A stretch of 14,687 nt of DNA from Clostridia bacterium (GCA_024404655.1 JAKSPR010000027.1:1-14687); one strand, 5' to 3'. Counted from the first letter of the stretch, positions 8,461 through 14,431 are shown. Numbers and translations: made by a program. Notes: a model not told the origin generated them from the sequence alone.

Positions 8461-9306
8461 TCACTTCTTGATTTTGCGGTTTTTGAACTTTTTCACGATA
8501 TTATCGGTCAGAAGCTGGCTTTCCAGCTCTGCCGCCAGCGTTTCCCTGTCATAGCCGCGGCGCAGCTTGCCTTCGATAGCGACGGAGATCACGCCGGTTT
8601 CCTCGGAGACGATGACGACCACCGCGTCCGAGTTTTCACTCATACCGATGCCCGCGCGGTGTCTGGTACCGAGGTCCTTGACGATATCCTCATTGAGGGA
8701 CAGGGGCAGGAAGCATCCGGCGGAATAAATGCGGTCACCGGAAATGATGGTCGCACCGTCGTGCATGGGCGCTTTGTTGAAGAAAATATTCTTGAGCAAA
8801 AAGGAGGAAACATCGGCATTCAGGATCGTGCCGGTCTTGACGATGTCGCCCAGCTTGGTGGTACGCTCAAAGATGAGCAGCGCACCGGTCTTCTCTTCGG
8901 CAAGATCACCCATCGCATCGCAGACTTCCTTGATCACTGCCAGCGTCGCGCTGGAATCCTTTGCTTCACCGATACCTTTCAGACTCTTGAACGGCTCCCC
9001 GCCCACTTTTTCAAGGGCAGAGCGGAGCTCCGGCTGGAAGAGGACGATGATCACAATGATACCGATCTGGAAAATATTTTCAAGGAAGAACAGCGTCACG
9101 TGCATCTGCAGGAAATCCGCAACGACCATGATCAGAAACAGCAGCACAATACCGAGCGCCAGTTTTCCGGCACGCCGTTCCTTGATAAAACGATAAGCAT
9201 AAAACAGAATCACAGATACAAGGGCGATATCCAGAATATCGTTGATTCCCATTCCCTTGACCTGCTCTATAATAAAGTTCAGGTGTTCCCCGAGCCAAGC
9301 GTTCAA
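8461..9306 (-). CDS. cdaA: Diadenylate cyclase CdaA (c-di-AMP synthase)
   Basis: CdaA condenses two ATP molecules to c-di-AMP, the essential messenger of osmotic and potassium homeostasis and cell-wall control in Bacillota. There are three N-terminal membrane segments (about 27-43, 52-68 and 74-93, counted from the ATG at 9315). They are followed by FQPELRSALEKVG and the DAC domain with both catalytic motifs, DGA (186-188) and RHR (218-220) in GTRHRAG. Length is normal, about 281-284 residues. The start needs care: AAAGGAG (9322-9316) touches the ATG at 9315 with no spacing, but lies 9 bases from an in-frame TTG at 9306, which I prefer. The gene is first in a long minus-strand cluster, behind a strong extended -10 promoter, and its partner cdaR follows. 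Confidence 0.96.
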   Translation of the reverse strand: MNAWLGEHLNFIIEQVKGMGINDILDIALVSVILFYAYRFIKERRAGKLALGIVLLFLIMVVADFLQMHVTLFFLENIFQIGIIVIIVLFQPELRSALEKVGGEPFKSLKGIGEAKDSSATLAVIKEVCDAMGDLAEEKTGALLIFERTTKLGDIVKTGTILNADVSSFLLKNIFFNKAPMHDGATIISGDRIYSAGCFLPLSLNEDIVKDLGTRHRAGIGMSENSDAVVVIVSEETGVISVAIEGKLRRGYDRETLAAELESQLLTDNIVKKFKNRKIKK

Positions 9307-9315
9307 GAAAGTCAT

Positions 9316-9322
9316 CTCCTTT
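9316..9322 (-). promoter_or_regulatory. Ribosome binding site of cdaA, deciding between two starts
   Basis: AAAGGAG directly abuts the ATG at 9315 (zero spacing) but is 9 bases from the TTG at 9306. A zero spacing is not productive in standard initiation, so the TTG is the more likely start. Alternatively, the ATG is used inefficiently. Confidence 0.6.
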
Positions 9323-9336
9323 GGGTTTATTCTAAT

Positions 9337-9365
9337 ATTTTATCACAAATCACGTTTGATTTCAA
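9337..9365 (-). promoter_or_regulatory. Housekeeping (SigA-type) promoter of the cdaA gene cluster
   Basis: On the minus strand the -35 TTGAAA (9365-9360) is separated by exactly 17 bases from the -10 TAAAAT (9342-9337). A TG one base upstream of the -10 makes it an extended -10 element. Transcription would start near 9330, giving a very short leader of about 24 bases to the TTG at 9306. No other comparable promoter was noticed in the downstream gene gaps. Confidence 0.75.
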
Positions 9366-9369
9366 ATCT

Positions 9370-9420
9370 TTTTCCCGACTGTCCTGTGATGGAATCGTAA
9401 ATCTTTTATGAACGGGAAAA
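9370..9420. repeat. 8-bp inverted repeat between ispF and the cdaA promoter
   Basis: TTTTCCCG (9370-9377) and CGGGAAAA (9413-9420) form a perfect 8-bp inverted repeat with a 35-base loop. It lies just after the ispF stop and just upstream of the cdaA -35. There is no T-run after it, so it is not a standard terminator. It could be an operator or chance. The rest of the 9316-9425 gap holds only the cdaA promoter and ribosome binding site. Confidence 0.3.
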
Positions 9421-9425
9421 CCGCA

Positions 9426-9905
9426 TCATATCCGCTCGATGATGCAGACCGCATGGGCCGCAATGCCCTCACCCCGCCCGGAAAAGCCGAGATGCTCCTC
9501 CGTCGTCGCTTTGATGTTCACACAGTCCCGGGGAATCCCATAGACCCGTGCGAGATTTTCCCGCATCGCTTCAAGATGGGGGGCCATTTTCGGTGCCTGG
9601 GCGATGATGGTCGCATCTATGTTGCCCACCCGGTAACCTGCCGCATCCAGACGGCGGCTTGTTTCCTCCGCCAATTTCAGGCTGTCCGCGCCGAGGTAGG
9701 CCGGATCCTTATCCGGGAAAAGATGCCCGATATCCGGAAGCGCCGCAGCGCCGAGGACCGCATCCATGACCGCATGGGTCAGCACATCCGCATCGGAGTG
9801 CCCCAGCAGCCCTTTTTCGTATGGAATCTCCACCCCGCCGATGATGAGCCGCCGCCCCTCCACCAGTCTGTGGACGTCATATCCGTGTCCGATTCTGAAA
9901 TTCAT
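9426..9905 (-). CDS. ispF: 2-C-methyl-D-erythritol 2,4-cyclodiphosphate synthase
   Basis: This is the MEP-pathway enzyme that cyclises CDP-ME 2-phosphate to MEcPP with release of CMP. The protein is 159 residues, the typical size. GHGYDVHRL holds the metal ligands D10 and H12. GHSDADVLTHAVMDAVLG contains the third ligand, H44. KATTEEHLGFSGRGEG near the C-terminus is the family signature around the nucleotide and substrate site. The frame is open further upstream, but the ATG at 9905 is chosen because GGAG lies 8 bases before it and the protein then starts with MNFRIGHGYD as relatives do. Its ATG overlaps, as ATGA, the stop of the continued reading frame of the preceding interrupted gene, which points to translational coupling in the intact ancestor. 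ispD is two genes upstream. Confidence 0.97.
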   Translation of the reverse strand: MNFRIGHGYDVHRLVEGRRLIIGGVEIPYEKGLLGHSDADVLTHAVMDAVLGAAALPDIGHLFPDKDPAYLGADSLKLAEETSRRLDAAGYRVGNIDATIIAQAPKMAPHLEAMRENLARVYGIPRDCVNIKATTEEHLGFSGRGEGIAAHAVCIIERI

Positions 9906-10129
9906 ATCGTATTCTCCGGTGTTATTCTGTATAGATAGCTGTTGCCGCGCTTGCCGCACTGCTCGATCACCCCGGCAGTACCGAAGACGCGCACCAGCGT
10001 GTAGCCTCTCTCAACCGGCTGTCCCACCGCTTTTGCAAGCTCGGAACGGGTAAATTCTTCCGGCAGTCCTCCCGGCAGAAGGGCACGGAAATCCTCCGGG
10101 CCTCTCAGCCATGTTTCGCAACCCAGCGC
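9902..10129 (-). pseudogene. Detached C-terminal part of the interrupted gene between ispD and ispF
   Basis: Reading on in the same frame after the TGA at 10132-10130 gives 75 uninterrupted codons, beginning ALGCETWLRGPEDF and ending RITPENTI, then TGA at 9904-9902. The stretch is coding-like. It contains FTRSELAKAVG and VIEQCGKRGNSYLY, which look like helix-turn-helix and beta-wing parts of a winged-helix domain. It ends exactly as an ATGA overlap with ispF, as neighbouring genes in this window do. It has no in-frame ATG or ribosome binding site of its own. I therefore read it as the lost C-terminus of the gene at 10130-10660, separated by a single in-frame stop. Alternatives are a sequencing or assembly error, or recoding of UGA. 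Most genes here end in TGA, so general reassignment is excluded. Confidence 0.75.
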
Positions 10130-10660
10130 TCACGGTACCCGATCCGCTCTTGTGGAACCGCGCCCCCCTGTCCCGTTCCAGCCGTTGCGCAGCCGCGCTT
10201 CCTCCCTATCCCGCCACCCGATGCAGAAGGAAAGCCCCTCCCGCATAAGATATTCCGGTATCCCGCCCAGTTCCCAGAACGCATCGTAAATGGTTCCGGC
10301 TTTGGGGGATTTCCGTTTTTTTGTGGTCTCCCCCGTTTCGGGATCGACCCAGATCAGCCATTTGTTCCGCACGATGGGATGAACGACCGTTACCTTTGTG
10401 ACAGCAAGAAAGGTGTCCAGCTTCGCTTTCATTTTGGAAAGCTGCCGCGTCTGGATCTCAATGACGCCTTCTTCGTTGAGAATGTCCGCCACGTACCGCC
10501 CCAGCTTCCGCTCGTGCAGCCCGGAAAGCGGCCCGTAATAGGCTTTGAGCACCGCATGCAGCGTCTTTTCGCCCAGGGTCCCGATGCCGTTCTTTTCCCG
10601 CTCGGCGGCGGTTACCGCATCTCGCACCCGAAGAAAGTGTTCCGGATCAAACTTCTGCAT
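10130..10660 (-). CDS. Uncharacterised protein, truncated by an in-frame TGA
   Basis: I do not recognise a named function. The open part encodes 176 residues: an N-terminal helical region, then GIGTLGEKTLHAVLKAYY (25-42), VADILNEEGVIEIQTR (57-72), a Lys-rich helix, and a strand pair WLIWVDPETGETTKKRKSPK (101-120). The order E31, D59, E68-x-Q70 is reminiscent of a PD-(D/E)XK nuclease core, but this is only a pattern match. The ATG at 10660 is chosen over the upstream ATG at 10702 because GGGGAG lies about 10 bases before it; it overlaps the ispD end by 14 bases. From general familiarity, similar Clostridial proteins are about 250 residues long, which equals this part plus the 75 codons after the stop. 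It is probably a damaged gene or carries a sequence error. Its location between ispD and ispF suggests co-transcription, not function. Confidence 0.75.
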   Translation of the reverse strand: MQKFDPEHFLRVRDAVTAAEREKNGIGTLGEKTLHAVLKAYYGPLSGLHERKLGRYVADILNEEGVIEIQTRQLSKMKAKLDTFLAVTKVTVVHPIVRNKWLIWVDPETGETTKKRKSPKAGTIYDAFWELGGIPEYLMREGLSFCIGWRDREEARLRNGWNGTGGRGSTRADRVP

Positions 10661-11438
10661 GATTTTCTTTCTCCCCACGCATGGCAAGGATGGCTTCGGC
10701 AAAATAAAGGTCCTCGACCGTCGTCAGCTTGAGATTCTGATATCCTACATCCACCATTTTCACAGGAAATCCAACCGCTTCCGCGAGGGAGCAGTCATCG
10801 GTGACTTTGATCTGCTTTTCCATGCCGATATAGACCGCTGCGCGGTATTCTTCGATTTTGAAGATCTGCGGTGTGGAGGCAAGCCAGACGTTTTCCCGCT
10901 CCGGCGTACTCTTGACCATCTGTGCACCGTCGGTGATCTTGACGGTATCCTTTGCTCTGGATGCCGCGGCCGCCGCACCGAGCCGATAGGCCTCTTTTGC
11001 CACTGCCGTGATCTGCTCCGGCAGAATCAGCGGACGCGCGCCGTCATGGATGGCGATATATTCGCATTTGTCATTGACCGCTTTGAGACCTGCAAGCGCG
11101 GAATCCTGCCGCGTCTCCCCGCCTTTTGCAAAGCGGACGGGCTTTTTGATCTGTGCGGAAGCTAACAGCGGCATATACTGTGCTTTTTCCTCCGGCCGCA
11201 CGACGAGGATGATCTCGTCGATTAAAGGGCAGAGATCAAACATCCGCACCGTGCGCAGAATGACAGGCTCACCGCCGAGGGTGAGAAACTGTTTTGTCAC
11301 ATCGGTGCCCAGACCTTTTGTCATACGGGAACCGATTCCGCCGGCAAGAATGACCGCTGAGGTAAAGCGGTGCCGTCCCGCCTCTGCAAAGCCCTCCGCA
11401 AAATCCGCGGCTTTGTCGATGATATCAAGAATCTGCAC
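10647..11438 (-). CDS. ispD: 2-C-methyl-D-erythritol 4-phosphate cytidylyltransferase
   Basis: IspD transfers CMP from CTP to MEP, the third step of the MEP isoprenoid pathway. The 263-residue protein has the nucleotidyltransferase motifs LAGGIGSRM (31-39) with K49, GGETRQDS (106-113), HDGARP (131-136), KDTVK (163-167), STPQIF (188-193), VTDD (212-215) and NLKLTTVEDL (235-244). It is about 25 residues longer than usual at the N-terminus, where residues 1-24 form a predicted amphipathic helix before the first strand TSAVILAGG. The GTG start at 11438 is supported by GGGAGG 8 bases upstream (11452-11447), so the extension seems real. It is the first gene of a three-gene unit ending with ispF, with tandem promoter-like elements about 70-100 bases upstream. 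Confidence 0.95.
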   Translation of the reverse strand: MQILDIIDKAADFAEGFAEAGRHRFTSAVILAGGIGSRMTKGLGTDVTKQFLTLGGEPVILRTVRMFDLCPLIDEIILVVRPEEKAQYMPLLASAQIKKPVRFAKGGETRQDSALAGLKAVNDKCEYIAIHDGARPLILPEQITAVAKEAYRLGAAAAASRAKDTVKITDGAQMVKSTPERENVWLASTPQIFKIEEYRAAVYIGMEKQIKVTDDCSLAEAVGFPVKMVDVGYQNLKLTTVEDLYFAEAILAMRGEKENHAEV

Positions 11439-11505
11439 AACCTGCGCCTCCCGTCAGAATGTTTCCGCCCATCGGTTTTCATTTCACAGAAAAATCCATG
11501 CGGAT

Positions 11506-11534
11506 ATTATACCATAGTATAGTATAGCACAAAA
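11506..11534 (-). promoter_or_regulatory. Possible second, overlapping ispD promoter (P2)
   Basis: A perfect TATAAT (11511-11506) preceded by TGG makes an extended -10, but the only -35 at 17 bases is the weak TTTTGT (11534-11529). It overlaps P1, and between the two -10 boxes TATAC is repeated in tandem. P2 may be a secondary start or part of an operator-like repeat. Confidence 0.4.
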
Positions 11535-11549
11535 TCAGGAAATGTTCAA
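11521..11549 (-). promoter_or_regulatory. Promoter of the ispD unit (P1)
   Basis: On the minus strand TTGAAC (11549-11544), a 17-base spacer and TATACT (11526-11521) form a good housekeeping promoter. TG one base before the -10 makes it an extended -10. The start would be near 11514, with a leader of about 75 bases before the ispD GTG. Confidence 0.7.
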
Positions 11550-11596
11550 GACCCGGGAGAAAAAAGCAAAAAAAAGAAAGGCTGCCTGCGAAGACT

Positions 11597-11621
11597 GCAA
11601 GGGCGACCGCAAAGCCCTTGC
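11597..11621. other. Stable hairpin (8-bp stem) next to a T-rich tract
   Basis: GCAAGGGC (11597-11604) and GCCCTTGC (11614-11621) form a perfect 8-bp stem with a 9-base loop. On the minus strand it is followed about 17 bases later by a T-rich tract (roughly 11580-11560, with two runs of six to seven or more T). That resembles a loose terminator end, but the T-run is too far from the stem for a textbook intrinsic terminator. Confidence 0.45.
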
Positions 11622-11644
11622 CGGTCACCCCACCAAGCCTGGGA

Positions 11645-11681
11645 ACAGTCAGAATCAGGCCGAGAGCAGAGATTCGACTGT
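11645..11681. other. Stable hairpin (11-bp stem with one bulge)
   Basis: ACAGTC-A-GAATC (11645-11656) pairs with GATTC-GACTGT (11671-11681) around a 14-base loop, leaving one bulged A. Together with the hairpin at 11597-11621 it makes a compact structured block within the inverted repeat. No gene is recognised there; an open frame of 95 codons across it on the minus strand lacks coding character. Confidence 0.45.
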
Positions 11682-11763
11682 ACTGTAACCATCCCGTGAT
11701 ACTGCTGTGATTGATTCTTATATAAAGTGCATAAATCACGTCCTCACATTTTTCTGTGAAATT

Positions 11764-11845
11764 CATGCGGAAATTTTCAACGCATAATTGTAAAATGTGT
11801 AAAAGTATGCTATAATTGAATCATAGTTCCAAGGGCATGCGGAAA
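11764..11845 (+). repeat. 10-bp direct repeat flanking the ABC transporter promoter
   Basis: CATGCGGAAA occurs at 11764-11773 and again at 11836-11845, on either side of the -35/-10 region. A shorter copy, CATGCGGA, is at 11497-11504 next to the left inverted-repeat arm. Copies flanking a promoter are suggestive of regulator binding, but no regulator gene is visible. Confidence 0.4.
11788..11816 (+). promoter_or_regulatory. Promoter of the ABC transporter genes
   Basis: TTGTAA (11788-11793), a 17-base spacer and a perfect TATAAT (11811-11816) with an upstream TG (extended -10) form a strong housekeeping promoter. Transcription would begin near 11823, leaving a leader of about 50 bases. That leader holds a small hairpin, ATGCGG / CCGCGT around five A (11837-11853), just upstream of the AAAGGA site. 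Confidence 0.8.
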
Positions 11846-11872
11846 AACCGCGTCCCGGAAAGGAAATATCCC

Positions 11873-14431
11873 ATGACGCAAACGAAAACCATCGGATCAT
11901 ACTACCATTATCCGCTGCGTTCCCTTGAAAAACATAAACGTGCGTACCTGTTTTTAGCACTTTCCATTTTCTGTATGCTCATCCTTTGTGCAAGCGTTCT
12001 GATCTTCTATGCCAGCCGCTATGAGGCCGATATTGAGACCCTGCGAAGGGAATACGGTCCTCAGCATGTCGCATTCTACGACCTCGACCCGGAGGAAACC
12101 CCGCAGTATACAAACAGAAGCTATATCAAAGAACATCTCACCGTCCCCATTTACGCTTCCGCCGATAACCCGGACGAGTATTCCGCGTTTTCCCAGGTGT
12201 TTTTCACAGGATATGACCCGACGCTTGCGGACTTTTTCGGCGTTCGCCTGACCGCAGGCCGGCTCCCGGAAAACATGGGTGAGATCATTGTCTCCGAACG
12301 TGCCGCACGCTATTATCCCTGTTTTACCCTCGATGAGGAAATGCTTGTCTCCATTTACTGCCGCGGCAGTTTTACAGAGGTCCCGTTCCGCGTGGTCGGC
12401 GTGTTCCATGCCGCTTCCTCCGCGGATGAATATGTGCTCACCAGCGGTGAAACCGCAGACTATCTCCGCGGCAACGGTTCCCGCGGCTATAAATACACCG
12501 AGGACGTCTATCTGATTTTCCGCGGCAATACCCCCACGAAAATCAAGATCGGCATGCAGAACCTCATAGACGACCTCGGCATGATGAACAAAGACGAAAA
12601 AGGCAACGCTGTGGAGATCGACTATAATTCCCGCAACGAGATGCTTTCCCCCGCCGCCCTCATCCGTCCGTTCTATGAGCAGGAGACTGTGTGGTTGATG
12701 TTCCTGTTCTCCGTACTCCCCGCAGCCATCGCTCTGACCGTGTTCATCTACCTCGACATGCAGAAGAACATCGGAGAGCTGGCCTCCCTTTCCATGATCG
12801 GTGCCACGTGGAAGCAGATTTTCCGGATGCAGATTCTGAAATACGGTATCATTTTTCTTATCGTCTTCCCCTTCGGTATTCTCGCCGCGGCCGGACTCAT
12901 GGGACTGGTCTGTCTCTTTGCCAACCGCATTTCCCCGGATAAAGTCTTCTTGTGGTTCCGCTTTGACGGCTTCTCCGTATTTGTCCTGTTCCTCGTCTGT
13001 GCGGGAATCCTGCTTATTGTCACTTATCAGCTTTCCAAACGCATGACGTCCGTGTCCTATACCGAAATGCTGTCCTCCGTCCATGCCGCAGGCAATATCT
13101 TCGTTGCCCGTACCTCCGGTCTTCTCTTTGCGGGAGAGCGGATGCTGGACCGGATCGCACTGCTGTTCTTTACCAGAAACCGCAAGGTCAACAAGCTGTT
13201 CTGCTTTGTCGTGATCCTGCTCTTCTGCATTGATTCGTTCTTCACCATGCAGGTGTCAAGAGAATACGGCGCAGCCCCGGATGCCGATGCGCTCGCCGCC
13301 GCGGATTTCCTGCTCTACGGCGACACGGACGCTTCTCAGGTCTTTGACGCCATGGATCCAACCCTCGGCGAAATTCTCCCCGATATCCCCGGTATTCAGG
13401 AGGTCCGCAGAACCTTCAAAATCACCCCGTTCTATCGTTATATCGACGATCTTTCCGTGGATTCCGATATCCAGAAGCAGCTGGTCAGAAACGACGTCAA
13501 GGACGGCAAGTTCGGCTCGGTCAACAATCAGCGTGTCTGGAAGCGCGGCCGCACCGATGTGGATTTCATCGGCATGGATGAATCCCTCCTGCGTTATACC
13601 GTCGGTCAGGATGTGGTGGACGGCGACCTTTCCAACCTCTATGACAACGAAAAGACCATCGGGCTTGTGGTGCACGGATGGTCCTCTGACGAAAAATACT
13701 ACCATACCGGCGACAAGCTGGCTCTCCGCTTCACCCGATACGATGACGAAACGGAAAGTCAAAGATCAACGGCGTGGGAGGACTACACCATCGGTGCCGT
13801 CATCTACCGCCCCAATGATGACGCTTACTCAGATTTCATCACCGTCTACGTTTCTCCCGATCTCTTTACGGAATGTACCGGCATTGAAGATATCTATTCC
13901 TATTCCGTGATCTGTACGGACCAGAAGGAGGACACCCTGTCCGCGGTCCGCGCATCCATGGCGGAGCTGGAAGGAGAACTTCACTTCACGGTCACCGATA
14001 CCCATGCAGTTCTGGAACAGGCGCGGAAAGAAGCCCTGCATACGGTCCTCTATATCTACATCATGAAATTCTTTGTCATGTTTGTCGCTGTTCTGCTCCT
14101 TGCCGCTATGACCCACTTCATGCTGGAGGTCAAAGCTCCGTCCCTGCGTGCGATGTTCTTGATCGGCACAGCCCAGAAACAGCTCATGCGCATCAATATT
14201 CTGGAGTTCCTGATCGCATCGGCGTTCAGCTCCATCGCGGGACTGCTGCTTTCCCTGATTGCCACAGCGGCCATTTCCCTGAAATTTGAAATCACGCTGT
14301 ACCGCACCCCGATGTCGGTCCTGCTCACCGCGCTTTCCATGATCTTCTTGACCGCCGTCAATCTTGCGGTCCCGATCTATATCTGTCAGCGCAATGCCGA
14401 CAAAATGGGCTTAAATCCCTACGCCCGCTGA
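11873..14431 (+). CDS. ABC transporter permease, two-module FtsX/MacB type
   Basis: This is an 852-residue membrane protein with two FtsX-like modules. TM1 (23-47) is followed by a MacB-like extracytoplasmic domain (about 48-270, with FFGVRLTAGRLPENMGEIIV at 121-140) and TM2-4 (272-294, 323-350, 365-386). The second half has TM5 (440-460), a second large extracytoplasmic domain (about 461-720) and TM6-8 (722-750, 775-802, 814-838). The coupling segments ELASLSMIGATWKQ (302-315) and RAMFLIGTAQKQL (759-771) are the cytoplasmic loops expected to contact the ATPase. Such permeases act as mechanotransmitters or exporters of lipoproteins, peptides or antibiotics; the substrate here is unknown. The ATG at 11873 has AAAGGA 8 bases upstream. 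The open frame extends further upstream but there overlaps the promoter -10. The ATPase gene follows after 28 bases. Confidence 0.92.
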   Translation: MTQTKTIGSYYHYPLRSLEKHKRAYLFLALSIFCMLILCASVLIFYASRYEADIETLRREYGPQHVAFYDLDPEETPQYTNRSYIKEHLTVPIYASADNPDEYSAFSQVFFTGYDPTLADFFGVRLTAGRLPENMGEIIVSERAARYYPCFTLDEEMLVSIYCRGSFTEVPFRVVGVFHAASSADEYVLTSGETADYLRGNGSRGYKYTEDVYLIFRGNTPTKIKIGMQNLIDDLGMMNKDEKGNAVEIDYNSRNEMLSPAALIRPFYEQETVWLMFLFSVLPAAIALTVFIYLDMQKNIGELASLSMIGATWKQIFRMQILKYGIIFLIVFPFGILAAAGLMGLVCLFANRISPDKVFLWFRFDGFSVFVLFLVCAGILLIVTYQLSKRMTSVSYTEMLSSVHAAGNIFVARTSGLLFAGERMLDRIALLFFTRNRKVNKLFCFVVILLFCIDSFFTMQVSREYGAAPDADALAAADFLLYGDTDASQVFDAMDPTLGEILPDIPGIQEVRRTFKITPFYRYIDDLSVDSDIQKQLVRNDVKDGKFGSVNNQRVWKRGRTDVDFIGMDESLLRYTVGQDVVDGDLSNLYDNEKTIGLVVHGWSSDEKYYHTGDKLALRFTRYDDETESQRSTAWEDYTIGAVIYRPNDDAYSDFITVYVSPDLFTECTGIEDIYSYSVICTDQKEDTLSAVRASMAELEGELHFTVTDTHAVLEQARKEALHTVLYIYIMKFFVMFVAVLLLAAMTHFMLEVKAPSLRAMFLIGTAQKQLMRINILEFLIASAFSSIAGLLLSLIATAAISLKFEITLYRTPMSVLLTALSMIFLTAVNLAVPIYICQRNADKMGLNPYAR

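Larger units (their letters stand above)
11481..11762. repeat. 15-bp perfect inverted repeat with arms 252 bp apart
   Basis: ATTTCACAGAAAAAT at 11481-11495 and its exact reverse complement at 11748-11762 bracket most of the divergent intergenic region. The left arm lies in the predicted ispD leader; the right arm lies about 60-75 bases upstream of the predicted rightward start. No clear target-site duplication flanks the arms and no transposase is present. The arms could be paired regulator sites, the closing helix of a structured RNA, or the ends of a small non-autonomous element. Confidence 0.6.

Noticed and set aside
7453..9411. Long open frame on the plus strand opposite cdaR and cdaA (about 650 codons)
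   Set aside because: It spans two real genes, their gap and the cdaA promoter on the other strand. Its translation is low-complexity in Asp, His and Gly and resembles no protein.
10130..10132. Selenocysteine insertion at the in-frame TGA
   Set aside because: I find no strong SECIS-like hairpin immediately downstream and no redox motif around the codon. A nonsense mutation or sequence error is simpler. It is kept only as a minor alternative in the finding.
11479..11499. Six-codon mini-ORF (MDFSVK) in the predicted ispD leader
   Set aside because: No ribosome binding site precedes it, and its sequence is simply the inverted-repeat arm. There is no sign of an attenuator.
11615..11640. T-box-like GGGGTGACCGG stretch on the minus strand
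   Set aside because: The match to the T-box core is incomplete, the ispD promoter lies downstream of it, and no aminoacyl-tRNA synthetase or amino-acid gene follows.
11479..11766. 95-codon minus-strand open frame in the divergent intergenic region
   Set aside because: It contains the ispD promoters and both hairpins, has no convincing ribosome binding site, and starts and ends inside the arms of the inverted repeat. Noncoding structure explains it better.
11954..13084. Minus-strand open frame opposite the ABC permease
   Set aside because: It is antisense to a clearly coding FtsX-type gene, and its translation is rich in His, Glu and Gly without motifs.
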